Shown: positions 34,984-43,568, counted from the stretch's first letter. The stretch: DNA of 64,000 bases from Hymenobacter terricola (GCF_017921975.2 NZ_JAGEMO020000003.1:186001-250000), one strand, 5' to 3'. Notes: generated by a model from the sequence alone, not told the origin. Program-made: numbers and translations.

Positions 34984-36600
34984 ATGCCTCAGCTTTTCGT
35001 TCTATTGCCCGGGTTTCGACGGCGCTTGCGGGCTCTGGCACTGGCGGGACTTGCCGCCAGTGGCTGCGCCCGTCTGCATTACTTCCAGCCCGATGCCCGC
35101 ATCGGGCCCGGCAGCACCGAAGCCCTGCCGGCCACTGCCGACAGCGTGCTCATCACGGCCGGCCGCCACTACAACCATCATTCGGGCATTTTTTGCCTGG
35201 TCTGGGGCCGCCACTACCGCCGGGTATGGGCCGCGCCGGCTACCGTGCCCGTGCTGCACCTGGCCACTGCTATGCCCGGTGGACTAAAACCCGGCAAGTC
35301 CGGCGGCGGCTTTCAAAGCATCAGCATGACGCTGACAGGGCCCCAAAACCGGGAATATGCCCTCCGTGCCCTCGACAAAGAGCCTCGTAAAACCCTGCCT
35401 TTCCTCCTCCGGCACTCGTTTTTGTTGAACGTTGTGCGCGACGCTACTTCTGCCGCCAATCCCTACGGCGCCTTCACGGTGCCGCCGCTGGCCCAGGCGG
35501 CGGGCGTGCCTCACACCCGCCCGCGCCTGGTCTACATTCGGCAGGATGAAACCGGGCTGGGACCCAATTCGGAACGGTTTCGGGGCAAAGTGGCGCTGCT
35601 GGAAGAAAAGTATAACGCCCTGGCCTCGTGCACCCCGGACCTGGCCGGAGCCGCCGATTTTGTGGGCGGCGAGGCCATGTTGAAAAACGTGTACACCCAC
35701 CCTTCGCATTTCATCGACCAGCCGGCTTTTTTGCGCGCCCGCCTGCTCGACGTCTGGCTCGGCGACTGGGACCGGCACGAGGGCCAGTGGCAGTGGGCGG
35801 CCTTTCCGGAGCCCGGCGGCCGGGTGCGCTACCGAGGCATCCCGAAGGACCGCGACCAGGTCTATTTTCGGTTTGATGATGGCGCCATTCCCTGGCTGGC
35901 GGCCCGCCCGTTCATCGCCTCGCAGTTCCAAACCTTCAAGCCCACCTACGGCTACCTGCCCGGCCTGGTGTTTCAGGCCCGGTTCATTGACCAGCGGGGC
36001 CTCTCGCAAATGACCCGCGCCGACTTCCTGCGCGTGGCCACCGACTTGCAGCGCCGCCTACCTGACTCCCTCATCGACCGGGCCGCGCATTGCCTGCCGC
36101 CCGCCGCGTTCGCGCTGGAGGGCCCGCGGCTGGCCACCGCCCTCAAAGCCCGACGCGACGCCCTGCCCCAGGCCGCCGAGGCCTTTTACCTCACGCTGAC
36201 GCACGAGCCCACGCTGGGGGGCACCGCCCAACCCGAGCGGTTTGTGGTACAGCGCTACCCCGACTCCACCACCGTGCGCGTGTTTTCACCGGTCCAGAAC
36301 CAACAGCTGGCCGGCGACTCGCTCCGGTTCCGCCGCACGTACTTCACCGCCGAAACCCACGAGCTGACGCTGGACGGCCTGGGTGGCGACGATGTTTTTG
36401 AGGTGACCACCACCGGCGCCGGCAAGCCCATCCGAGTGCTGCTCTATGGCGGCGAGGGCCACGACCGGCTGCGCCTGCAAGGCAGTAGCCGCCGCCTCCA
36501 CCTCTTCGACGAAGCCTCGGACATGACCGCCGCCGGGGCGCACCGCCCCAGCCTGCCCAAAAAGAAGCATCGCGCCTACAACCGCCTGAACGACGATTGA
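34984..36600 (+). CDS. Kinase-like lipoprotein family, paralogue 2
   Basis: 538 residues from ATG 34984; upstream in-frame codons are not signal-like. Lipobox LAASGC. Conserved family pieces: FCLVWGRHYRRVWAAPATV, ARLLDVWLGDWDRHEGQWQW (DRH near residue 262), GIPKDRDQVYFRFDDG (DRD near 290), and a C-terminal beta-rich part GLGGDDVFEV ... YGGEGHDRLRL that recalls Gly-Asp-rich repeats. In BamA-linked relatives the same DRH...DRD pair is arranged like the HRD/DFG loops of HipA- or Fam20-type kinases. The protein would act at the envelope. A helper or substrate cannot be named. Confidence 0.78.
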   Translation: MPQLFVLLPGFRRRLRALALAGLAASGCARLHYFQPDARIGPGSTEALPATADSVLITAGRHYNHHSGIFCLVWGRHYRRVWAAPATVPVLHLATAMPGGLKPGKSGGGFQSISMTLTGPQNREYALRALDKEPRKTLPFLLRHSFLLNVVRDATSAANPYGAFTVPPLAQAAGVPHTRPRLVYIRQDETGLGPNSERFRGKVALLEEKYNALASCTPDLAGAADFVGGEAMLKNVYTHPSHFIDQPAFLRARLLDVWLGDWDRHEGQWQWAAFPEPGGRVRYRGIPKDRDQVYFRFDDGAIPWLAARPFIASQFQTFKPTYGYLPGLVFQARFIDQRGLSQMTRADFLRVATDLQRRLPDSLIDRAAHCLPPAAFALEGPRLATALKARRDALPQAAEAFYLTLTHEPTLGGTAQPERFVVQRYPDSTTVRVFSPVQNQQLAGDSLRFRRTYFTAETHELTLDGLGGDDVFEVTTTGAGKPIRVLLYGGEGHDRLRLQGSSRRLHLFDEASDMTAAGAHRPSLPKKKHRAYNRLNDD

Positions 36601-36680
36601 AGCCGTTGCGCTGCGCTTCCATCAGCCTTTTTTGGCCGGTTACCGTTGAAAGCCCGACCTTAATTTCTAGCTTGCCTTTA

Positions 36681-38225
36681 ATGCCGCTTCGCTTACGTTT
36701 TTTCCTTCTAACTGCGAGCACCCTGGCAGTGCTGGGGTCCGGCTGCGTTCGCAAGCAGTTCTTCCAGGCCGATGCTCTTCCTGATGCCGCCCTGCCCCTT
36801 TCTACTACCGCCGACACCGTGCGCGGTGCCACCGCCGGCCGGCAATATGCCCGCCACGGCGGCCTCTACAATGCGCTGGTGGGCCAGCACCACCGCCGCA
36901 CCTGGGCCGCGCCCGTAACGGCGCCCGTGCTCCGGCTCGCGCAGGTGCAGCCCGGCGGCCTGCACCCCGGTAAAATCGGTGGCGGCTTCAACAGCACCAG
37001 CCTGGGCCTGACGGCCGCCAACGGCCCGGCATACGTGCTGCGCACCGTGGATAAAGACCCCATTCGGGCCATGCCGGAGTGGCTGCGGGGCACTTTTCTG
37101 GTCAATGCCCTGCGCGATAACGTGTCGTCTACCAACCCGTATGCCTCGCTGGTTGTGCCGCCCCTGGCCACGGCCGTGGGGGTGCCGCGCGCCGCGCCGC
37201 GCCTGTTCTACGTGCGCCCCGACGACCCTGCTTTTCAGACGGATTCTTTGCGGCATTTCCGGGGCCAGCTGGCTTACCTGGAAGAAAAAGCGGCCGTGAT
37301 GCCCGATGCCATGGCCCCGGCCGCCGTGGTAAATAGTGGCAAAGTCTTCACCACAATGTTCAACGGCCCCGCCTGTCGCCTGGACCAAGTGGCCCTGCTC
37401 CGGGCGCGCCTGCTCGACGGCTGGCTCGGCGACTGGGACCGGCACCCCGGCCAGTGGAGCTGGGCCGAATATGCCAAAACCGAAACGGACCTCACCACTG
37501 TTTCGCCACTGCCCAAAGACCGTGACATGGTCTTTTATCGCGTCGACGACGGCATTTTGGGCTGGCTAATCGGCCATGTGGCCCTGCCCCACTGGGCTAC
37601 TTTTGGCCCGCGCTACCGGCAGGCATCCGGCCTCATGGCCTCGGGCCATTACCTCGACCGCCGGGGCCTGAATTCCCTCTCGCGGGCCCAGTTCCAGGCC
37701 GTGGCGCGGGCCATGCAGCAGCTGCTGCCCGACACGCTCATTAACCGCGCCGTGCAGCGGCTGCCACCGGCGGTGTTCGCCCTGGAAGGCCCGCGTACCA
37801 TCGCGGCGTTGCAGGCGCGGCGAGCCGAATTGCCGGCCCTGGCCGATTTATTTTATCGCCTGCAGGCCCGCCGCGCCGTGGTGGGCGGCACTGCCCAGCC
37901 CGAGCGGTTCGAAATCCACCGCTACGCCGATTCTACGGTGGTGAACGTGTACCCTGGCCCGGCAGCCGGGCCCGCGGCTCCGCTCCTCTATCACCGGGCC
38001 TTTTTCGCCTCCGAAACGCATGTTATCCAACTGGAAAGCCTGGGCGGAGACGATGTTTTCGTGGTTGAAGAACATGCCTCCAACTTCGCTAGCCGGCCTA
38101 AAATCCGGATTTACGGCGGCCCTGGCGCCGATGAGCTGCACGGTCCGCAACATAGTCGCGGCATCAGTTTCCAGCAAGGCAGCGCCCCCGCCAAGGCCGC
38201 CTATGATAAGCTGCCGGAGGAATAA
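36681..38225 (+). CDS. Kinase-like lipoprotein family, paralogue 3
   Basis: 514 residues from ATG 36681; lipobox VLGSGC. Motifs parallel paralogue 2: NALVGQHHRRTWAAPV, GGGFNSTSLGLTAANGPAYV, ARLLDGWLGDWDRHPGQWSW, PLPKDRDMVFYRVDDG, PERFEIHRYADSTVV, SLGGDDVFVV, YGGPGADEL. It follows paralogue 2 by 80 bp and is probably co-transcribed. The three genes derive from duplication; paralogues 2 and 3 keep the DRH motif. Confidence 0.78.
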   Translation: MPLRLRFFLLTASTLAVLGSGCVRKQFFQADALPDAALPLSTTADTVRGATAGRQYARHGGLYNALVGQHHRRTWAAPVTAPVLRLAQVQPGGLHPGKIGGGFNSTSLGLTAANGPAYVLRTVDKDPIRAMPEWLRGTFLVNALRDNVSSTNPYASLVVPPLATAVGVPRAAPRLFYVRPDDPAFQTDSLRHFRGQLAYLEEKAAVMPDAMAPAAVVNSGKVFTTMFNGPACRLDQVALLRARLLDGWLGDWDRHPGQWSWAEYAKTETDLTTVSPLPKDRDMVFYRVDDGILGWLIGHVALPHWATFGPRYRQASGLMASGHYLDRRGLNSLSRAQFQAVARAMQQLLPDTLINRAVQRLPPAVFALEGPRTIAALQARRAELPALADLFYRLQARRAVVGGTAQPERFEIHRYADSTVVNVYPGPAAGPAAPLLYHRAFFASETHVIQLESLGGDDVFVVEEHASNFASRPKIRIYGGPGADELHGPQHSRGISFQQGSAPAKAAYDKLPEE

Positions 38226-38272
38226 ACCGGCCCGGAACAGAGGCGCTCGAAGGCGTCTTTACCGGCCTCAAC

Positions 38273-39394
38273 TCAAGCCTTTTCCAGCATCTTCAGCACC
38301 AGCCGCTCAATGGGCGAGAGCAAGTCGCCAGGAGTAGCCTCAGCGTCGTTTCTACGCAGAAATTCAATCAATTCGCCTGTTTTGAACAGCTTCACCACCT
38401 GCGGGTGAATATAATATTTCGAGCACACCGTGGGCGTGTTGCCCAGGCCGCTGGCCACTTCTTTCACCGCACTTTTTACCACTTTCTCGGGGGCCAGGTC
38501 CGGCTCGTTCCGGAGCACGGCTTCCAGGCATTCCACCATTTTCACGGTGCCGCCCCAGGTCCGGAAGTCCTTGGCCGACAGCGCCAGGCCGGTGTGCCGG
38601 TTCAGGTATTCGTTCACATCCCCCGATTCGAGGGCGTGGCGCTGGCCATCGGCGGTGTAATACTGGAACAGGTGCTGGCCGGGAATTTCTTTGCATTTGC
38701 GCACCAGCCGGGCCAGCCGGGCATCGTGCAGGGTCACGTCATGCGGCACGCCCTTCTTGCCCACGAAGCTGAAATTAACCTCAGCGCCCTCGATGGCCAC
38801 GTGCTTGTCCTGCAAAGTGCTGAGGCCGTAACTGGGTTTCGATTTCCCGTTCTTCTTGGCGTACTCCTTGTTGCCGATGCGGATGAAGGACTGGTCCATG
38901 AGCGTGAGCACCAGCGCCACCACTTTTTCGCGGTCGAGGGCAGCGCGGCGCAGGTCTTTATTGAGCTGTTCGCGCAGCGGGGCCAGCTTTTCGCCGAAAG
39001 TGCGCAGGCGCGAAAACTTGGTCAGGCTGCGCATTTCGTCCCAGGCCGGATGGTAGCGGTACTGCTTGCGGCCCAGGTTGTCGTGGCCCGTCACCTGCAG
39101 GTGCGTATTGGGCGAGGGCGAAATCCACACCTCCGTCCAGGCCGGTGGAATCACGAAACTGGCAATACGGTCCAGCGTTTTGGCGTCGCTGATTTTCTCC
39201 CCTTTCGCATCGTGATAGGTAAAATTTCCGGCGCGAGTGACGTGGCGGGTGATGCCCGTGCCCTGGTCGGAGGCGTAGCGCAAGCCGGCCATCCGGGCCT
39301 GCCGGGCCGGGTCTTTGTACACGATATGCGCCTCATCCTGTGGATTGAGGCGCTTTTTGCGGGTTTTCGGGCGGGGTTCGGTGGCGGTGGGCAT
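38273..39394 (-). CDS. DNA topoisomerase IB
   Basis: 373 residues from ATG 39394 (an upstream in-frame ATG at 39451 adds 19 unlikely residues). It is a poxvirus-like bacterial type IB topoisomerase: GLRYASDQGTGITRH and VIPPAWTEVWISP in the N-terminal clamp, HDNLGRKQYRYHPAWDE, then the catalytic domain with SFIRIGNKEYAKKN (Arg), KDFRTWGGT (Arg), and CSKYYIHP with the nucleophilic Tyr near residue 326. It relaxes supercoils through a 3'-phosphotyrosyl link. It is single, convergent with paralogue 3. Confidence 0.94.
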   Translation of the reverse strand: MPTATEPRPKTRKKRLNPQDEAHIVYKDPARQARMAGLRYASDQGTGITRHVTRAGNFTYHDAKGEKISDAKTLDRIASFVIPPAWTEVWISPSPNTHLQVTGHDNLGRKQYRYHPAWDEMRSLTKFSRLRTFGEKLAPLREQLNKDLRRAALDREKVVALVLTLMDQSFIRIGNKEYAKKNGKSKPSYGLSTLQDKHVAIEGAEVNFSFVGKKGVPHDVTLHDARLARLVRKCKEIPGQHLFQYYTADGQRHALESGDVNEYLNRHTGLALSAKDFRTWGGTVKMVECLEAVLRNEPDLAPEKVVKSAVKEVASGLGNTPTVCSKYYIHPQVVKLFKTGELIEFLRRNDAEATPGDLLSPIERLVLKMLEKA

Positions 39395-39467
39395 GGATAG
39401 AGCGAAAAGGCCCTGGAATTTGAACGTCGAGGTTCTACGCAAAAGGCCCATCTGAGGCCATGTGGCT

Positions 39468-39545
39468 GTAGCGCAAACATTGTAGTCCGCGTCCCCGAAC
39501 GCTACCCGAACGGCGCGGAGGCGCGAACTACAACGTTCGCGCTAC
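39468..39545. repeat. Family B palindromic repeat
   Basis: TGTAGCGCAAACATTGTAGT, then CCGCGTCCCCGAACG, and a right arm GAACTACAACGTTCGCGCTA. It lies between the divergent topoisomerase IB and App1-like genes. Confidence 0.7.
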
Positions 39546-39577
39546 GGTCCTCGCTTTCGCTTCACCGCTGCCGGCCG

Positions 39578-39585
39578 TAGGTTTG
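39578..39585 (+). promoter_or_regulatory. TAnnTTTG box directly before the App1-like gene
   Basis: TAGGTTTG ends 4 bp before the ATG at 39590. With the usual 7-nt distance to the transcript start, the mRNA would be leaderless or nearly so. Confidence 0.4.
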
Positions 39586-39589
39586 CCCC

Positions 39590-40693
39590 ATGAAGCTGCT
39601 TGATGCCCTTTCCTCTTTCACCGAATGGACCGACCACCTCCTCACCCGCACTTCGGCGCGGCGCGGCTGGCTGCGGCCCCTGCAGCTCGATGCCTACCGC
39701 AGCTACGGCACGGCCGCCAGGTTCTACATCAAAGGCCGCCTGCTGGCCGACCGCGGCCTGCGCCCCCAAACCGCGGCCGACTCGCGCTGGCGCAACTTCC
39801 GCAGCATGGTGCGCCGCTTCAACAGCCGCGAAGTAGCCGGGGCCGACCTCGTGGCCGAGCTGCCCGACGGCAGCCAACACCTCGTCACCACCGACGACGA
39901 AGGCTATTTCACCCTCATTATCGAGCCCAAAGTCCTGCCCCTGCCCGAGGCCTACCTCTGGTACCCGGTGCCGGTGCGCGTGGCCCGGCTGCCGGCACAC
40001 TTCCGGCCGCTGCTGCCCGAGGTGCTGGCTGCCGCCAAAGTGCTGGTGCCCCCGCCCAGTGCCGAGTTCGGCATTATTTCCGACCTCGATGATACCGTGT
40101 TCGAAACCAGCGCCACCAACGTGCTCAAAATGCTGGCCCGCACCCTCCTCAGCAATGCCCATTCCAGGCTGCCTTTTGTGGGCGTGGCCGATTTCTACCG
40201 TCGCCTGCAGCGCGGCCGCACCGGCCGCCCCGACAACCCCTTTTTCTACGTCAGCAGCAGCCCCTGGAACTTGTACGACGTGCTCGATGAGTTCCTGGGC
40301 ATCCACGAAATGCCGCCCGGCCCGCTTCTGCTCCGCGACCTCAGCATTGCCCGCCCCAAAACCACGCCCCCGCCTGGCGTCACCGGCTCGGCCGCCATCC
40401 ACTTCGCCCACAAGCTGCACGAAATCGACGACCTGCTCACCACCTACCCGCGCCTGCCCTTCGTCCTCCTCGGCGACAGTGGCCAGGAAGATGCCCGCAT
40501 CTACCGCGAAGTGGTGCGCCGCCACCCCGGCCGCATCCGGGTCATCTACATCCGCGACGTGCAGGTGCCGGAGCGGGCCGCACTCATCGGGCCGATTATT
40601 GAGGAGCTGAAAGTGGACGGCGTGACGATGCTGCTGGTGGCGGATTACGCCGCCGCCGCCGCGCACGCGGCGGGGCTGGGGCTGGTGGGGTGA
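39590..40693 (+). CDS. App1-like phosphatidate phosphatase (DUF2183)
   Basis: 367 residues. The HAD-like catalytic loop is ISDLDDTVFET (D-x-D-x-T, near residue 164), preceded by the conserved EYGIISD-type strand (AEFGIISD) and followed by FYVSSSPWNLYDVLDEF and RLPFVLLGDSGQEDARIY. These are the hallmarks of the App1/DUF2183 family; yeast App1 is a phosphatidate phosphatase. The N-terminal half is a beta-rich domain (VAELPDGSQHLVTTDDEGYF). No membrane segment is seen. Substrate in bacteria is unproven. Confidence 0.9.
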   Translation: MKLLDALSSFTEWTDHLLTRTSARRGWLRPLQLDAYRSYGTAARFYIKGRLLADRGLRPQTAADSRWRNFRSMVRRFNSREVAGADLVAELPDGSQHLVTTDDEGYFTLIIEPKVLPLPEAYLWYPVPVRVARLPAHFRPLLPEVLAAAKVLVPPPSAEFGIISDLDDTVFETSATNVLKMLARTLLSNAHSRLPFVGVADFYRRLQRGRTGRPDNPFFYVSSSPWNLYDVLDEFLGIHEMPPGPLLLRDLSIARPKTTPPPGVTGSAAIHFAHKLHEIDDLLTTYPRLPFVLLGDSGQEDARIYREVVRRHPGRIRVIYIRDVQVPERAALIGPIIEELKVDGVTMLLVADYAAAAAHAAGLGLVG

Positions 40694-40721
40694 CACTGCT
40701 GCAAGTCGCCCTCCACGAGCA

Positions 40722-40838
40722 CCTCACCCCCATCCCCCTCTCCGAAAAGAGAGGCGAGACTAGTTTCGTAGGGTTTCAACTTCCGGTTTAGAGCTAGTTC
40801 CTCCTCTCCTTTTCGGAGAGGGGGCTAGGGGGTGAGGC
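40722..40838. repeat. Family A composite element (inverted pair)
   Basis: Left end CCTCACCCCCATCCCCCTCT and, inverted, right end GAGGGGGCTAGGGGGTGAGG bound an AT-richer core of about 40 bp. This free-standing element has the same design as the one inside the DUF5682 gene. Confidence 0.8.
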
Positions 40839-40930
40839 GCACGGCAGAACGACCCGAATGCGTAATTGCAGTTATTCGCACCAGTATTTAACCAATAAGC
40901 TCCGATTTAACAAAGCCCTGCTACCTGGCT

Positions 40931-40963
40931 AAAAAAAGCTTCGCTAAAAGCGAGACTTTTTTT
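40931..40963. terminator. Bidirectional terminator-like palindrome
   Basis: AAAAAAAGCTTCGCT and AGCGAGACTTTTTTT pair around AAA with one A-run and one T-run, as in intrinsic terminators for both strands. Confidence 0.65.
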
Positions 40964-40971
40964 GTCATCTT

Positions 40972-41063
40972 TGCTCTCGTTTTTCGAGCAACGCGAAAAG
41001 CCGAAAGCAAAACCACCCATGCAATTGCTCTCGGCTTTTCGCGTTGTTTGAAAAACGAGAGCA
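40972..41063. repeat. 39-bp-arm inverted repeat upstream of the HTH remnant
   Basis: Left arm 40972-41010 and right arm 41025-41063 pair with three mismatches around a 14-nt loop. The arms contain CGCGAAAAGCCGA. The right arm ends 2 bp before the ATG at 41066. Confidence 0.85.
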
Positions 41064-41065
41064 AT

Positions 41066-41520
41066 ATGGCATCCCCTGAAACAGCCCGCCTCCTGCCAAG
41101 CATACGCCAGCATTTCAATCTGAGCCAGCCAGCGCTGGTCTACTGCCTGGGCCTTAGCCGCACGATGGTATCCCAGGGAGAGGGCGGCCTGCGCTCCCTG
41201 CCCCAGGCCGCCCTCACGCTGGCCCTGCAAGCCACGGTGGCCCCGCCCCGGAAGAAGCCCCCGACTTGGCGGTGCTGCAGCGGCACCAGCGCGCCTGCCA
41301 GTTCCGGGCCGACCGGCTCGCGTTTGAATTGGCGGCCCTGCCTGAGCGGGCGACCCAGGCCCGGCGCCGGCTGGTGCTCCGGCGCCGGCGTGGCTGGCTC
41401 GGTTTGCAGCGAAGGCCCGGGCCGAGTCGGTTCGTAGCGGCAGCACGGCTCACGCGCGGCTGCGAATCCGCCGGGCCGGCCTGCTGGCGGAGGTGGCAGA
41501 GGCCAGCCGGGTTTTAACCC
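41066..41520 (+). pseudogene. Frameshifted helix-turn-helix regulator
   Basis: Three frames carry consecutive pieces of one protein. From ATG 41066: MASPETARLLPSIRQHFNLS then QPALVYCLGLSRTMVSQGEG, an XRE-like HTH. Near 41245 a missing base shifts to EEAPDLAVLQRHQRACQFRA ... LPERATQARRRL, a helical segment. Near 41388 a second missing base shifts to WLARFAAKARAESVRS ... AGLLAEVAEASRVL. The parts follow the order of Hymenobacter HTH proteins that carry a helical Arg/Ala-rich C-terminal domain, as I remember them. A terminator follows at once. With two indels it should be non-functional. Confidence 0.65.
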
Positions 41521-41521
41521 T

Positions 41522-41560
41522 AAAAAAAGTCCGCTCCGGTTTGGAGCGGGCTTTTTGTTT
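41522..41560 (+). terminator. Intrinsic terminator after the HTH remnant
   Basis: AAAAAAAGTCCGCTCCGGTT then TGGAGCGGGCTTTTTG: a GC-rich stem with flanking A- and T-runs. Confidence 0.8.
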
Positions 41561-41578
41561 GTCGGCTCGACCGGGTCA

Positions 41579-41879
41579 CCTCCCGAAACCCCTCCGGGGC
41601 CGGCCCCCTCTCATTGGGGAGAGGATGCCAGTTTAGAGATAAAACTGATGTTACGCAGTGGAGTAGCGCGGACTCTGTAGTCCGCGTCCCCGCGCCGTTA
41701 AAGCCCCAACTGGCGCGGGGATGCGGACTACAGAGTCCGCACTACAGTACCCCGAGCCACCTTCACGAAGACCGTGCGTAACAGCAGTTAAAAAGTAGTC
41801 CCGGTTTTAACTCTTCACTTTTAACTGAGCAAGACCAGTGCCCCTTCTTTTTTGGAGAGGGGGTCAGGGGCTGAAGTGC
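41579..41879. repeat. Cluster of family A and family B repeats
   Basis: This 300-bp gene-free stretch holds a partial family A copy near 41586-41630 (CCCCCTCTCATTGGGGAGAG), a full family B palindrome at 41662-41746 (GTAGCGCGGACTCTGTAGTC ... CAGAGTCCGCACTAC) and a family A copy at 41837-41875 (CAGTGCCCCTTCTTTTTTGG). Confidence 0.75.
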
Positions 41880-42344
41880 CTACTGGCTGTTTGTATGGTC
41901 GGCCACCACCACCCATTTCCCGTCAATCTGCCGGAGCACGAGCAGGAAATACCCCTGCAAATCGCCGGCTGAGGGCCGTGCCAGATGCCAGCGCCCCACC
42001 ACCTGCGCCGCCCCGGCCGCCAGTAGCGTCACTCGCAAACCGCTGAAGTCCAATTGGCCCATCGCGGCCGCATTGGGGTAATTCTTCTGGTAATTGGCCA
42101 GCGTGGGCTGCCAGCCATAGGTCGGCCCTTTCCGACCGATGAACACCAGCGAATCAGACTGCCAGTAGCCCTGCATGAAACCGGGAATGTCGCCCCGGTT
42201 CCAGGCCGCCGTTTGGGTGGTGAGCAGCTGCACAATGGCCCGGCGGGCAAGCTCCGGGCTGGGTTTGGAAACGGCCTGGGCAGCGACGCAGTAATTACCG
42301 GCCAGGCCGGCCATCAGGCCTAGCATTGGTTTCAGGTTTGCCAT
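41880..42344 (-). CDS. Exported DUF4440/NTF2-like protein
   Basis: 154 residues from ATG 42344. A signal peptide ends near CVAAQA. The remainder is an NTF2-like cone fold of the DUF4440/SnoaL type: LLTTQTAAWNRGDIPGFMQG, YWQSDSLVFIGRKGPTYGW, VVGRWHLARPSAGDLQGYFL, IDGKWVVVADHTN. Related proteins are small exported enzymes or binding proteins of unknown substrate. It is isolated between repeats and a divergent gene. Confidence 0.82.
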   Translation of the reverse strand: MANLKPMLGLMAGLAGNYCVAAQAVSKPSPELARRAIVQLLTTQTAAWNRGDIPGFMQGYWQSDSLVFIGRKGPTYGWQPTLANYQKNYPNAAAMGQLDFSGLRVTLLAAGAAQVVGRWHLARPSAGDLQGYFLLVLRQIDGKWVVVADHTNSQ

Positions 42345-42503
42345 AGACGCGGCGAGATGAGGGGCTGGGGTTGTGATTTGGAGCCCCAATCTCGCCAAAA
42401 ACCCGAATTAAAAGACTCAGCGCAGCCGCTAAAAAGCAATTTCCGCTGTTGTATTGCCCTCCACGGCCACTACTGTGCGGCCGTGCCTTCAACAGCACCA
42501 GGC

Positions 42504-42788
42504 ATGACTACGCCGACTTTAACCGATGCGGAGATTGACCGCGTTATTGAAATGGCCTGGGAAGACCGGACCCCATTTGAGGCCATTGAGCAGCAATTTG
42601 GGCTCACCGAACCAGCCGTTATCAAGCTCATGCGGCGCGAGCTGAAGGCCTCTTCCTGGCGCCGGTGGCGCGCTCGGGTGCAGGGCCGCGCCACCAAGCA
42701 CCAGGCCAAAAGTCGGGTCGATGATGCCCGCTTCAAATCAACCTTGCAGCGCAACATCACCTTCAACAAAATCTCCAAGCGCGATTAG
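42504..42788 (+). CDS. TIGR03643/DUF2805 family protein
   Basis: 94 residues from ATG 42504. The sequence DAEIDRVIEMAWEDRTPFEA, IEQQFGLTEPAVIKLMRREL and RARVQGRATKHQAKSR matches the short TIGR03643/DUF2805 family, in which a helix-turn-helix-like first part is followed by a basic tail. DNA or RNA binding seems likely; function is unknown. It converges with mtgA, 5 bp apart. Confidence 0.88.
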   Translation: MTTPTLTDAEIDRVIEMAWEDRTPFEAIEQQFGLTEPAVIKLMRRELKASSWRRWRARVQGRATKHQAKSRVDDARFKSTLQRNITFNKISKRD

Positions 42789-42793
42789 GCGGC

Positions 42794-43555
42794 TTATTTC
42801 AGCATCTCGGCCACGTAGGCCGTGCCGCCCAGGCGGCGCATGTTGCGCATCACCCGCAGCTGCTTGGCCCGCGCCACCGGTCCGGGGTTGGAAGCCCGAA
42901 ACCGCAGCGGATTGGGCAGCACGCCGGCCAGCAGCGCCGCCTCAGCTGAACTTACCTGGCTGGCCGATTTGCCAAAATAGCGCTGGCTGGCCGCTTCCAC
43001 CCCAAAGGTGCAGTCGCCCATTTCGGCCACGCTCAGGTACATCTCCATGATGCGGCGCTTGTTCCACAAAAACTCAATCAGCACCGTAAAATACGCCTCG
43101 GCCGCCTTGCGCACGTAGCTGCGGCCCTGCCACAAAAACACGTTTTTGGCCACTTGCTGCGAAATGGTGCTGCCGCCCACGATGTGCGTGCCGTCGCCGT
43201 TCCAGTTGCGTTTGGCCGCCTTGGCCAGGGCGTCGAAATCAAAGCCGTGGTGCAGCAGAAACCGCTGGTCTTCGGCCGCCACCAGCGCCAGCGGCACGGT
43301 GGGGGCCACCTCGTCCAGGGTCCGGAACTGGTAGCGAATGAGCCGGGGCTCCGCCTGAATGCCGTAGTAGCCCAGGCCCATGGGCGCGTGGGCGCGCCGG
43401 TCCAGCATCAGCCAGGTGGCGGGCGGCGCTACCCAGCGGTAAATCAGCACCCACGCCACGGAGGCCAGAAACAGGGCCGCCGCCACTTGCAGCAGCAAAC
43501 GAGCGGTTTTTTTGAGCAGAACGGAAACGTCGGGAAGTAGCTTGGCAGAAGACAT
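42794..43555 (-). CDS. mtgA: Monofunctional peptidoglycan glycosyltransferase
   Basis: 253 residues from ATG 43555. One N-terminal membrane helix (LLLQVAAALFLASVAWVLIY) is followed by a GT51 domain: VAAEDQRFLLHHGFDFDA (catalytic Glu), GGSTISQQVAKNVFL, KRRIMEMYLSVAEMGDCTFG and EAALLAGVLPNP. It polymerises lipid II into glycan strands at the inner membrane. The length matches MtgA, with no transpeptidase domain. A TACTTTTG box lies 5 bp upstream of the start. Confidence 0.95.
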   Translation of the reverse strand: MSSAKLLPDVSVLLKKTARLLLQVAAALFLASVAWVLIYRWVAPPATWLMLDRRAHAPMGLGYYGIQAEPRLIRYQFRTLDEVAPTVPLALVAAEDQRFLLHHGFDFDALAKAAKRNWNGDGTHIVGGSTISQQVAKNVFLWQGRSYVRKAAEAYFTVLIEFLWNKRRIMEMYLSVAEMGDCTFGVEAASQRYFGKSASQVSSAEAALLAGVLPNPLRFRASNPGPVARAKQLRVMRNMRRLGGTAYVAEMLK

Positions 43556-43560
43556 TGGGG

Positions 43561-43568
43561 CAAAAGTA
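43561..43568 (-). promoter_or_regulatory. TAnnTTTG box of mtgA
   Basis: TACTTTTG on the minus strand, ending 5 bp before the mtgA ATG; like the App1-like gene, the transcript would be nearly leaderless. Confidence 0.4.

Larger units (their letters stand above)
40694..41065. other. Repeat-rich gene-free stretch
   Basis: About 370 bp holding a family A composite (40722-40838), a bidirectional terminator-like palindrome (40931-40963) and a 39-bp-arm inverted repeat (40972-41063). No gene was recognised on either strand. Confidence 0.7.

Noticed and set aside
41266..41517. Independent 83-residue plus-strand gene
   Set aside because: It is the second piece of the frameshifted HTH gene; its last third is out of the correct frame.
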